A stretch of 5,814 bases of DNA from Nitriliruptoraceae bacterium (GCA_007118045.1 SKTG01000086.1:1-5814), one strand, 5' to 3'; positions 1 to 5,458 are shown, counted from the first letter of the stretch. Notes: generated by a model not told the origin, from the sequence alone. Numbers and translations: made by a program.

Positions 1-135
1 CAGGAGGGAGACGGCTTCGCCTGCGACGAGCTCTATGAGCTCGCCCCGCTCGGCTCGGCGCTCGAGCAGTTCGCGGCGTCATGTGGCTGGCGCTACGTGG
101 CTCCGGTCGCCGGCACCTGCAGCCTCGGGACGTAG
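1..135 (+). CDS. C-terminal end of a secreted-type cysteine-containing protein (partial, 5' end outside window)
   Basis: Frame 1 is open from the first base to a TAG at 133-135 and gives 44 residues. The tail contains CDELYELAPLGSALEQF followed by a second Cys in SCGWR, and a third Cys near the end (GTCSLGT). I recall a similar pattern (CDxLYxxSPxGSxYExFxxxCGxR) as a short C-terminal module of exported actinobacterial proteins, where the cysteines probably form disulfides. That family link is from memory and the upstream domains are not visible, so the function of the whole protein cannot be stated. No hairpin follows directly after the stop; the next gene starts 224 bases downstream, so co-transcription with it is uncertain. 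Confidence 0.7.
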   Translation, partial: QEGDGFACDELYELAPLGSALEQFAASCGWRYVAPVAGTCSLGT

Positions 136-243
136 CGCGCGGCAGGTCCGGTATCCGGGCACCCGATGGCGCCGAAGGTGGCCGGGGCCGAGCGTGGGCC
201 GTCGGCCGTGCAGCGGCCGGGGGAGGGGACGGCCCGGATATCG

Positions 244-258
244 AGGTCCTTCGGACCT
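244..258. promoter_or_regulatory. Small perfect inverted repeat upstream of the cupredoxin gene
   Basis: AGGTCC at 244-249 and GGACCT at 253-258 are perfect inverse complements separated by three bases. It lies about 100 bases upstream of the cupredoxin start and about 108 bases after the preceding stop. It could be a weak terminator for the upstream gene, an operator, or chance. The same arms (AGGTCC/GGACCT) recur inside the larger inverted repeat before nirK, but with a different spacing. Confidence 0.3.
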
Positions 259-311
259 AACGGTCGTCCGGGATCGGGGGACGATGGAAGGAGCGAGCAG
301 GTGTCGTCGCG

Positions 312-327
312 GATACCCGCGGGCATC
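312..327. promoter_or_regulatory. Near-palindrome upstream of the cupredoxin start (possible operator)
   Basis: GATACCCGCGGGCATC is a 16-bp palindrome with one mismatched pair, ending 32 bases before the chosen GTG start at 360. The TACCC/GGGCA arms loosely recall copper-responsive CsoR-type operators, but the spacer is only two bases and the right arm differs. This is a weak candidate for a regulator site close to the promoter or 5' UTR. Confidence 0.25.
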
Positions 328-346
328 GGTGGATCCCGAGGTGGAC

Positions 347-356
347 GGAGGTGATC
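347..356 (+). promoter_or_regulatory. Very strong Shine-Dalgarno deciding the cupredoxin start
   Basis: GGAGGTGATC is a ten-base match to the complement of the 16S rRNA 3' end. The GTG at 351 lies inside this sequence and so is unlikely to be the initiator. The in-frame GTG at 360 is eight bases after the GGAGG core and is the better start. Confidence 0.75.
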
Positions 357-359
357 GCG

Positions 360-893
360 GTGGAGACCGTGACACGGAGTCGGTGGACGACACGGAACAC
401 ACTGTTGGTGATCGTCGTGGCCGTCCTCACCCTGGCGGCGCTCGTGTTCGCGTTGCAGACCGACGACCCCGGACGGCCGGGCGCCGACGGCGAACTCGAG
501 GTCGTCATGGAGGGCTACCGCTTCGAGCCCGACGTGCTGACCGTTCCGGCGGAGACGCCCTTGACGTTCGTGTTCGTCAACCGCGACGACACACTGCACG
601 GGGTTCAGTTCGGTCGCGCCGTTGCGGGCGAGCGGGCCCGCGAGGTCGGCTTCGAGACCGATCTGTTCGATGGCGTGCCCACCGAGGTGTCGCCCAGTCG
701 TGCCCGCGTGGATCACCGCAACCCGCAAGCTCACTTGGAGGTCGCCGTCGAGCCGGGCGAGACCGTGCGTCTGCGCACCGAGCTGCCGGCCGACCGCGTC
801 GGTGAGTGGGAGATGGGGTGCTTCGACGCGTGCGGAGCCCACTATCGGGTCGGCCTGGTGGGCCGTCTGATCGTCGAGCCCCCGAGCTCGTAG
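360..893 (+). CDS. Membrane-anchored cupredoxin (CuA/Cox2-like or type 1 copper protein)
   Basis: A 177-residue protein with a basic N-terminus (R6, R8, R12), one hydrophobic segment at about residues 14-32 acting as an uncleaved anchor or signal, a short acidic linker, and a cupredoxin domain from about 45 to 172. The domain begins YRFEPDVLTVPAETPLTF, typical of cupredoxin strands, followed by a ligand-type His80 in DDTLHGVQF. The C-terminal metal loop is C154-FDA-C158-GA-H161-YRVGL. It resembles the CuA loop of cytochrome oxidase subunit II (CxExCGxxHxxM), but with Asp at the Glu position, the His one residue early and no Met. C158-x2-H161-x4-L166 also fits a plastocyanin-type type 1 site with Leu at the axial position. 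It is probably an electron carrier or copper-binding protein on the outer membrane face. The start is GTG 360, set by the strong SD; 351 is the alternative. A terminator follows, so it looks monocistronic. Confidence 0.85.
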   Translation: METVTRSRWTTRNTLLVIVVAVLTLAALVFALQTDDPGRPGADGELEVVMEGYRFEPDVLTVPAETPLTFVFVNRDDTLHGVQFGRAVAGERAREVGFETDLFDGVPTEVSPSRARVDHRNPQAHLEVAVEPGETVRLRTELPADRVGEWEMGCFDACGAHYRVGLVGRLIVEPPSS

Positions 894-909
894 CGCCTCG
901 AACCCCGGC

Positions 910-938
910 GAGCTCACCACCGCTCGGTGGTGGTGCTC
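910..938 (+). terminator. Hairpin terminator after the cupredoxin gene
   Basis: Seventeen bases after the stop, CACCACC (915-921) pairs with GGTGGTG (926-932) around a four-base loop, extended by GAGC (910-913) with GCTC (935-938) across a small asymmetric bulge. No U-tract follows, as is common in high-GC actinobacteria. Confidence 0.6.
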
Positions 939-988
939 ACGGTAGGTCGGACGGTCCGGCCGCACGCTCGATGCCCCGTTCCCGGGCC

Positions 989-1025
989 GGACGGCTCGTG
1001 GCCGGGTTGGACGGCTCGTGGCCGG
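989..1025. repeat. 17-bp direct repeat in the gap after the cupredoxin gene
   Basis: GGACGGCTCGTGGCCGG occurs at 989-1005 and again at 1009-1025, a 20-bp period with three unrelated bases between the copies. It lies in the 227-base gap before the small secreted protein gene. It looks like a local tandem duplication; a role as a double binding site upstream of the next gene is possible but unsupported. Confidence 0.6.
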
Positions 1026-1107
1026 ACTGGTGCGGTCCTGTCACGAGCGCGACGAGGAGGGCTTGACGCTCCGAGGCCGTTGCGTCATCGTCGACAGCGA
1101 CGTGGAT

Positions 1108-1115
1108 GGGGAGGG
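1108..1115 (+). promoter_or_regulatory. Ribosome binding site deciding the start at 1121
   Basis: GGGGAGGG ends five bases before the ATG at 1121. An in-frame ATG at 1106 would lie at the edge of this sequence and has no comparable SD of its own, so 1121 is preferred. Confidence 0.55.
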
Positions 1116-1120
1116 CGGGG

Positions 1121-1396
1121 ATGTCGTCGTATCGGGGAACGTTGCGTCGGGCAGGGACCAGCGCCCTCCTCGCCGGCCTGATGGTGCTGGCGTTACCGAC
1201 CGTCGCCGCGGCTCAGGTGTCGCCTCGCGAGGGGGAGCCCAACTGCACCGGAGCGCTCCTCCAGCACGGTGCGCCTGGCTCGCGCGGTGCGCTGGGTGAG
1301 GCGGTGAGCGGGTTCGCCGGCCCGGAGTGGGGCCAGGCCATCAGCATGGAAGCCCAGCTGTCCCCCGACGACGAGGGCTGCCGCCCGCCGGGGTGA
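1121..1396 (+). CDS. Small exported protein, 91 residues, two cysteines, function unknown
   Basis: The N-terminus has basic residues (R5, R9, R10), then a hydrophobic stretch at about residues 14-28 ending in VAAAQ, a good signal-peptidase I site before Gln32. The mature part is only about 60 residues, with Cys42 (EPNCTGALLQHG) and Cys87 (DEGCRPPG), likely one disulfide tying the two ends together. Between them is a Gly/Ala-rich stretch around GALGEAVSGFAG. I do not recognise the family. The start is ATG 1121 behind GGGGAGGG; ATG 1106 would add five residues. A hairpin begins three bases after the stop, so it appears to be its own transcription unit. The clear signal peptide and the well-placed start and terminator argue that it is a real gene. 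Confidence 0.7.
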   Translation: MSSYRGTLRRAGTSALLAGLMVLALPTVAAAQVSPREGEPNCTGALLQHGAPGSRGALGEAVSGFAGPEWGQAISMEAQLSPDDEGCRPPG

Positions 1397-1398
1397 GC

Positions 1399-1416
1399 CT
1401 GCCCGGTCCCGGGCAG
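1399..1416 (+). terminator. Hairpin terminator after the small secreted protein gene
   Basis: CTGCCCG (1399-1405) and CGGGCAG (1410-1416) form a perfect 7-bp GC-rich stem with a four-base loop, starting three bases after the stop codon. There is no U-tract. The following 1417-1622 holds no gene I can support; its only visible structure is an 8-bp inverted repeat (GGGACGCC 1547-1554 / GGCGTCCC 1571-1578). Confidence 0.55.
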
Positions 1417-1622
1417 CGGACCCGCCCAGACGGCCACCCGTCCGCCCGACGGTGACGATACGTGCCGGCGACGTCGCGCTGTGCGAGCCTGGAGGTGGGC
1501 GCGTCGCAGCCTTCAGCCACGAGCGGTCGCGACGCGATGGCCGCGTGGGACGCCCCGCGCTGGCCTCCACGGCGTCCCGTCGGTGCGCAGGCGGGCCGCC
1601 GTGCCCCTTCCCCGGGCAAGAT

Positions 1623-1652
1623 GCGACGCCGGCCGTGATGGGCCGGCGTCGC
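1623..1652. terminator. Perfect 12-bp hairpin between convergent genes
   Basis: GCGACGCCGGCC (1623-1634) pairs perfectly with GGCCGGCGTCGC (1641-1652) around a six-base loop. It lies 44 bases beyond the stop of the minus-strand C69 gene and between it and the plus-strand small gene. It is therefore most likely the C69 terminator, and by symmetry could act in both directions. Confidence 0.7.
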
Positions 1653-1696
1653 GGTCGGGGCGGGATCACCCGGGGCAGAACGGTTCCCTCAGGGCC

Positions 1697-3475
1697 TCAC
1701 CGGTTCGGTCCGCGGTCGCTCGGGGGGCCTGGACGCTCGACCGGGGGCCGCTCGGACGGCGGGCCGGGCGGATCGAAGGGTGGGCCGCCGCGGGGCGGCC
1801 GCTCCGGAGCGGTCTCCGTGTCGGTGTAGATGCCGTGCTCGCGCGGGTACTCGTCGAGCGCGACGTCGTAGCAGGTGATGCGGTCCGAACCGTGCATCGG
1901 CTGGCTCTCGGGCGGGGTCGTCTCCCCTTCGACGTCCTCACCCTCCGGTTCACGGATCCCGTAGCGTTCCCGCGTCTCGGCCTCCACCTCGTCGGTGAGC
2001 TCCATGCCCAGCGCCAGGCTGTCCAGCAACCGCTGCTCCGCGTAGTCGGTCAACAGCGACCGGGCGGCCTCGGGGTCGTCGGCCTCGTACAGCTCCCGCG
2101 CCTGCTGTGCCAGGTCGTCCTGCTCGGCCAGCAGCTGCTGCTCGAAGCCCTCGATGGCCCCGGTGACGTCGTGCAGGAAGTCGAGCGGCCGGTCGCACGT
2201 GAAGTACATCAACCGCTTGAACTCACGCGTGGCGTAGCGGGTCGCCTCCTGCGCGGCGTAGTCCGCGTCGAGGAAGGTCGCGTCGGCGTCCTTGGTCATG
2301 TACCGGTGCTGACGGAACTCCGGTGGCACCTCCTCCGCGCCGATGGCGATCGGCACGTAGGGGGTGGTGACCGCGCCGGTCGTGGCGACCCACAGCGTCC
2401 GCAGTTCGTCGTGTATGTCGGATGGCAGCTCGGCCACCTGCCCGTACCCCGCGTGGTCGTTCGACCAACGGGGGTCCCGCACGAGCGCGAGCATGTCCTC
2501 GAGCGACACCGGCGCCATCGCGGTCAGTTCGTCCTCGCGTTCCAGCGGTTCCCGGGTGGCGATGTGGGCGTCCTCCTCGAGCTCCACACCCTCGCCGGGG
2601 AAGGGCCGGCCGTAGACCTCCTGGAGGTCGAGGGTCTCGCCCTCACCGTCCCACCAGCCCTGATCGAGCGCCACGTCGGTGAGGTTGGCCGATGCGAGAT
2701 GGTCGCTGGAGGCTTCGTGGTCGGCGGGGAAGTCGAGGATGTAGCCGGGGTAGGACACCCGCACCTCGTCGGGGCCCAGCCGTTCGGCGGCCCACAGTCC
2801 CTGCCCGCCGGCGTAGTTGATGAAGACCCAGCCCTCGTCCTCGTCGGCGAACAGGTGGGAGTTGCCGCCGTAGGTCGCGTAGCCGTACTCGTCGATCAGC
2901 TCGCCGACGATCTCCACCGCTTCGCGTGCCGAGGTCGCGCGCTCCATGACGATGCGGGAGAGATCGCTGTAGTTGAGACCCCGCTGCGGATCCGGGGTCA
3001 TAGCGACCAGCTCCTCCCGCGACGGAGACCAGATGTCGCGAGCCGCGACACCGTGCTCGTTGAGGCCCCCGTTGGTGAGTGGTGGCGGGAAGCCGGCGAA
3101 CTCCGAGTAGGTGGAGCTGATGTACTTGGCGGTCTCGGGGACCTGGGGGATCTCGATGAGCTCGCCGGAGAGCCGAGCTTCCTCGGTGACACCGACCTCG
3201 ATGGTCGCGCCCTCCGGATGCTGTTGGGCGGGAACGATGTCGATCCAGTGGCTCGAGGGTTCGTGACCGAAGCCGCCCAGCAACGGCGCGCCTTCGACGG
3301 TCAGGTCCTTGCCCACGTAGAAGCCGATGCTCTTCTCCGGTGGTGGGAGATGGTCGGCCGCAGCCTCCGCTCCGGGCCCCTCGTTCTGGGTCGGGCCGCT
3401 GATGCTCACCGACGGTCCGATCACCGCCACCGTCAGGGCCGCCGCAAGCACCGTGATCGTCGATCTGAACCTCAC
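1697..3475 (-). CDS. Exported C69-family dipeptidase-like protein with Ser at the nucleophile position
   Basis: A 592-residue protein. Residues 1-26 form a signal-like segment, followed by a short acidic linker. The C69/PepD-like Ntn-hydrolase domain follows: YVGKDLTVEG (53-62), GGFGHEPSSHW (67-77), LTNGGLNEHGVAARDIWSPS (133-152), NYSDLSRIVMERATSAREAVE (168-188), YGGNSHLFADEDEGW (202-216) and GLWAAERLGPDEVRVS (226-241). Members normally cut themselves to expose an N-terminal Cys five residues before the (V/A)GK motif; here that residue is Ser49 (codon AGC, complement of 3329-3331). The only cysteines are Cys427 and Cys535, a likely disulfide. A Pro-rich tail covers about 556-592. GTG 3475 is the start because GGGAGG sits seven bases upstream and the signal segment begins right there; the frame stays open for another 789 bases upstream but reads antisense to nirK. 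The protein could be an active Ser-Ntn hydrolase or a degenerate, non-catalytic paralogue. Confidence 0.88.
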   Translation of the reverse strand: MRFRSTITVLAAALTVAVIGPSVSISGPTQNEGPGAEAAADHLPPPEKSIGFYVGKDLTVEGAPLLGGFGHEPSSHWIDIVPAQQHPEGATIEVGVTEEARLSGELIEIPQVPETAKYISSTYSEFAGFPPPLTNGGLNEHGVAARDIWSPSREELVAMTPDPQRGLNYSDLSRIVMERATSAREAVEIVGELIDEYGYATYGGNSHLFADEDEGWVFINYAGGQGLWAAERLGPDEVRVSYPGYILDFPADHEASSDHLASANLTDVALDQGWWDGEGETLDLQEVYGRPFPGEGVELEEDAHIATREPLEREDELTAMAPVSLEDMLALVRDPRWSNDHAGYGQVAELPSDIHDELRTLWVATTGAVTTPYVPIAIGAEEVPPEFRQHRYMTKDADATFLDADYAAQEATRYATREFKRLMYFTCDRPLDFLHDVTGAIEGFEQQLLAEQDDLAQQARELYEADDPEAARSLLTDYAEQRLLDSLALGMELTDEVEAETRERYGIREPEGEDVEGETTPPESQPMHGSDRITCYDVALDEYPREHGIYTDTETAPERPPRGGPPFDPPGPPSERPPVERPGPPSDRGPNR

Positions 3476-3482
3476 CGTCGCA

Positions 3483-3488
3483 CCTCCC
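3483..3488 (-). promoter_or_regulatory. Ribosome binding site of the C69 gene
   Basis: Read on the minus strand, GGGAGG lies seven bases before GTG 3475. This fixes the start within a much longer open frame. Confidence 0.7.
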
Positions 3489-3512
3489 AGGCGTCGTCGA
3501 GCGTCTCTATCG

Positions 3513-3542
3513 ACTATCAGCAGGTCTCTCGTGCCCGGACAA
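3513..3542 (-). promoter_or_regulatory. Candidate promoter of the C69 gene
   Basis: On the minus strand TTGTCC (3542-3537) and GATAGT (3518-3513) are spaced by 18 bases. Each matches four of six consensus bases of a sigma-70-type promoter. Transcription would start close to 3505, leaving a leader of about 30 bases. This is a by-eye match only. Confidence 0.35.
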
Positions 3543-3814
3543 GGTCTCGAAGGTGGCCGTTCGGGCCCCCGTCCCAAGGTCGGTGGTGAGGCGAGGTTGA
3601 AGCGGACCCGAGGCGAGCCGCTGGCCGTTGATGGCAGGTGGCGGCCTGTTCGAGACGGGCGCCGGCGGCTCGGCTCCGAAGCAGAGGACGCGTTCGGTTT
3701 CTCTCGTCGCCCAGCGCTGGCACCCGTCGCTCCCCGGTGTGCGGTCCGGGCCAGGGTGTGTCGCGCGACCGTCGTGCCATCGAGGCCCTGGCTCGTCACA
3801 CGAACGGATTCCAC

Positions 3815-3848
3815 GGTCGAAGGTCCCGACGAGCCGGGACCTTCGACC
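3815..3848. promoter_or_regulatory. Perfect 14-bp inverted repeat upstream of nirK (operator or attenuator)
   Basis: GGTCGAAGGTCCCG (3815-3828) and CGGGACCTTCGACC (3835-3848) are perfect inverse complements around a six-base centre. The repeat ends 60 bases before the nirK ATG and directly abuts an AT-richer stretch that probably holds the promoter. It could bind a dimeric regulator, or form an RNA hairpin if transcription starts farther upstream. It does not match the FNR/NNR-type or NsrR-type boxes I know. The C69 gene reads away from it, so it is not that gene's terminator. Confidence 0.6.
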
Positions 3849-3878
3849 ATTAGTCTATGGCTAAGTGTTGCCCATACT
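3849..3878 (+). promoter_or_regulatory. AT-richer stretch, probable nirK promoter region
   Basis: This is the most AT-rich run before nirK and sits between the inverted repeat and the ribosome binding site. CATACT at 3873-3878 and TAGTCT at 3851-3856 are possible -10 elements, but neither has a convincing -35 partner. A regulator-dependent promoter would fit, with the inverted repeat as its site. Confidence 0.3.
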
Positions 3879-3893
3879 CGTGGCACCCACCCT

Positions 3894-3899
3894 GAGGAG
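3894..3899 (+). promoter_or_regulatory. Ribosome binding site of nirK
   Basis: GAGGAG lies nine bases before ATG 3909. It selects this ATG within a frame that is open much farther upstream through non-coding sequence. Confidence 0.6.
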
Positions 3900-3908
3900 C
3901 GCGAGTCC

Positions 3909-5369
3909 ATGGCCGAGACCGACAACGAGACCCGTTCGATGGCCACCGTGGCGGTGCTCGCAGGCGTGGCGGTGGCCCTCGTGCTCAGTGCCGGGGCACT
4001 GATCGTCTCCGCCGCCAGCGGCGGGCCCGCCGACGACGGCGCGGCCACCCTCGCGGCCGGTGAGGAGGTGGCCGGCGACCCCGTGAGCGACGCCCCAGCC
4101 GAGGTGAGCGTCGAGCTCGACGAGATGGTGATCACTCCGGGCGACCTCGAGGTCGCACCCGGCGGCTCGCTCGAGGTCACCAACGTCGGCGCGGCACCGC
4201 ACGACCTGGTGGTCGAGGGGGCCGACGTCGGCACCCCGATGCTCGATCCCGGCGAGACCGCCACCCTGGACCTCGGCGACCTTGCGCCCGGGACCTACAC
4301 GGTGATCTGCACCGTGGCCGGCCACCGCGAGGCGGGCATGGAGGCCACGCTGACCGTCGCAGGCGATGACGAGACGATCGCCGTCGAGGCCGCGGCCGCC
4401 GACGACGAGGAGGGGGACCACGACGCCGACTCGGACGGTGACGCCTCGGACGGTGGCGCGTCGACCCTGAGCTTCGACCCGAACGTCGCACCGCCCGATG
4501 GTTTCGAGGCACGCGATCCCCGGCTGGCACCCGCGGACGACGTCGACGTGCACGAGGTGACGATCCGTGCGTCACAGGTCGAGGGCGAGGTCGCCCCGGG
4601 CGTCGAGCAGGAGCTGTGGACCTTCGACGACCAGGTCCCAGGGCCGGTACTGCGAGGCTCGGTCGGCGACATCTTCCGGGTGACCTTCATCAACGACGGT
4701 GAGATGGGTCACTCGATCGACTTCCACGCCAGCAAGGTCGCGCCCAACGACGAGATGCGCACGATCGAGCCAGGCGAGGAACTGGTCTACGAGTTCGAGG
4801 CCAAGCACGCGGGTGTCTGGATGTACCACTGCGGTACGGCGCCGGTGCTGCATCACACCGGCAACGGCCAGTACGGCGTCCTGATCGTCGACCCGCCCGA
4901 CCTCGAGGACGTGGACCACGAGTACGTCTTCGTACAGTCGGAGTTCTACCTCGGCGCTGAGGGAGAGGCCGGCGACCTCACGAAGATGCAGGACGAGGCC
5001 TGGGACATCGTGGCCTTCAACGGCTACGCCCACCAGTACATGCACGACCCCATCGACGAGATCGAGGTCGGTGAGCGGGTGCGTGCATGGCTGCTCAACG
5101 CGGGTCCGAGCGAGAACAGCTCCTTCCACGTGATCGGCTCCATCTTCGACACCGTCTACAAGGAGGGCGCCTACCGCCTGCACCAGGACGAGGAGCCCGA
5201 CGGCGGTGCCCAGGCCCTCGACCTGCAGCCCTCGCAGGGCGGTTTCGTGGAGTTCACCTTCGACGAGGACGGCGTGTACCCGTTCGTGACCCACAAGTTC
5301 GCGAACGTCGACAAGGGTGCCGTCGGCATCTTCCAGGTCGGTGACGTCGAGGAAGGTGCGAGCCACTGA
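3909..5369 (+). CDS. nirK: Membrane-anchored copper nitrite reductase with fused N-terminal cupredoxin domain
   Basis: A 486-residue protein that should reduce nitrite to nitric oxide on the outer membrane face. Residues 12-36 are an uncleaved anchor or signal. An N-terminal cupredoxin (about 64-151) has a full type 1 site: His98, Cys134, His139, Met144. A very acidic linker (153-185) leads to a two-domain NirK core. By comparison with Alcaligenes-type NirK, HSIDFH gives type 1 His268, catalytic Asp271 and type 2 His273. MYHCGTAPVLHH gives type 2 His307, type 1 Cys308 and His316. SFHVIG supplies catalytic His407 and Ile409; FVTHKFANVDKGAVGIF supplies type 2 His462. The type 2/catalytic set is complete, so I favour nitrite reductase over a general multicopper oxidase. 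The axial type 1 position is Gln321 instead of Met. Fused cupredoxin-NirK proteins are known (Hyphomicrobium type). ATG 3909 follows GAGGAG, and a terminator follows the stop. Confidence 0.93.
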   Translation: MAETDNETRSMATVAVLAGVAVALVLSAGALIVSAASGGPADDGAATLAAGEEVAGDPVSDAPAEVSVELDEMVITPGDLEVAPGGSLEVTNVGAAPHDLVVEGADVGTPMLDPGETATLDLGDLAPGTYTVICTVAGHREAGMEATLTVAGDDETIAVEAAAADDEEGDHDADSDGDASDGGASTLSFDPNVAPPDGFEARDPRLAPADDVDVHEVTIRASQVEGEVAPGVEQELWTFDDQVPGPVLRGSVGDIFRVTFINDGEMGHSIDFHASKVAPNDEMRTIEPGEELVYEFEAKHAGVWMYHCGTAPVLHHTGNGQYGVLIVDPPDLEDVDHEYVFVQSEFYLGAEGEAGDLTKMQDEAWDIVAFNGYAHQYMHDPIDEIEVGERVRAWLLNAGPSENSSFHVIGSIFDTVYKEGAYRLHQDEEPDGGAQALDLQPSQGGFVEFTFDEDGVYPFVTHKFANVDKGAVGIFQVGDVEEGASH

Positions 5370-5405
5370 CCTCGACGTGAGCAACGAGCTGGCTCCACAC
5401 GCACT

Positions 5406-5458
5406 GACCCGACGCCCTGGCCGGTCCGCACCACGCGGGTCGGCCGGGTCGTCGGGTC
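5406..5458 (+). terminator. Two-tier hairpin terminator after nirK
   Basis: Starting 37 bases after the stop, GACCCGAC (5406-5413) pairs perfectly with GTCGGGTC (5451-5458). After a 2x2 internal loop, 5416-5429 pairs along all 14 positions with 5435-5448 (three G-U wobbles), leaving a five-base loop ACCAC. It is the strongest secondary structure I found in the window. No U-tract follows. Confidence 0.72.

Larger units (their letters stand above)
3476..3908. other. Divergent intergenic region between the C69 gene and nirK
   Basis: These 433 bases contain no gene I can support on either strand; open frames here have no good SD and no recognisable protein. The left end carries the C69 ribosome binding site and a candidate promoter. 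The right end carries a large inverted repeat, a locally AT-richer stretch (3849-3878) and the nirK ribosome binding site. The middle (about 3550-3810) shows nothing I can name. Confidence 0.6.

Noticed and set aside
93..965. Minus-strand open frame of 290 codons across the cupredoxin gene
   Set aside because: It is antisense to the cupredoxin, which has conserved strand motifs, a membrane anchor and a perfect SD. The minus-strand product shows no family features.
1547..1578. 8-bp inverted repeat GGGACGCC/GGCGTCCC
   Set aside because: The 16-base loop and high GC make it expected by chance; the nearby 12-bp hairpin at 1623-1652 is a far better terminator.
1481..3589. Very long plus-strand open frame (about 700 codons) opposite the C69 gene
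   Set aside because: It is antisense to a protein with clear family motifs. Its translation is low-complexity V/G/R/L-rich without recognisable domains, the usual mirror of a high-GC gene.
3327..3908. Upstream extension of the nirK reading frame
   Set aside because: The extension overlaps the C69 start in antisense, crosses the inverted repeat, and puts unrelated sequence before an N-terminal anchor that has its own SD and ATG at 3909.
3476..4264. Upstream extension of the C69 reading frame
   Set aside because: The frame is open by composition only. It overlaps the N-terminal domain of nirK in antisense, and the signal segment and SD place the start at 3475.
4572..5384. Minus-strand open frame of 270 codons opposite nirK
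   Set aside because: It is antisense to the conserved NirK core and its product is a V/L/D-rich mirror translation.
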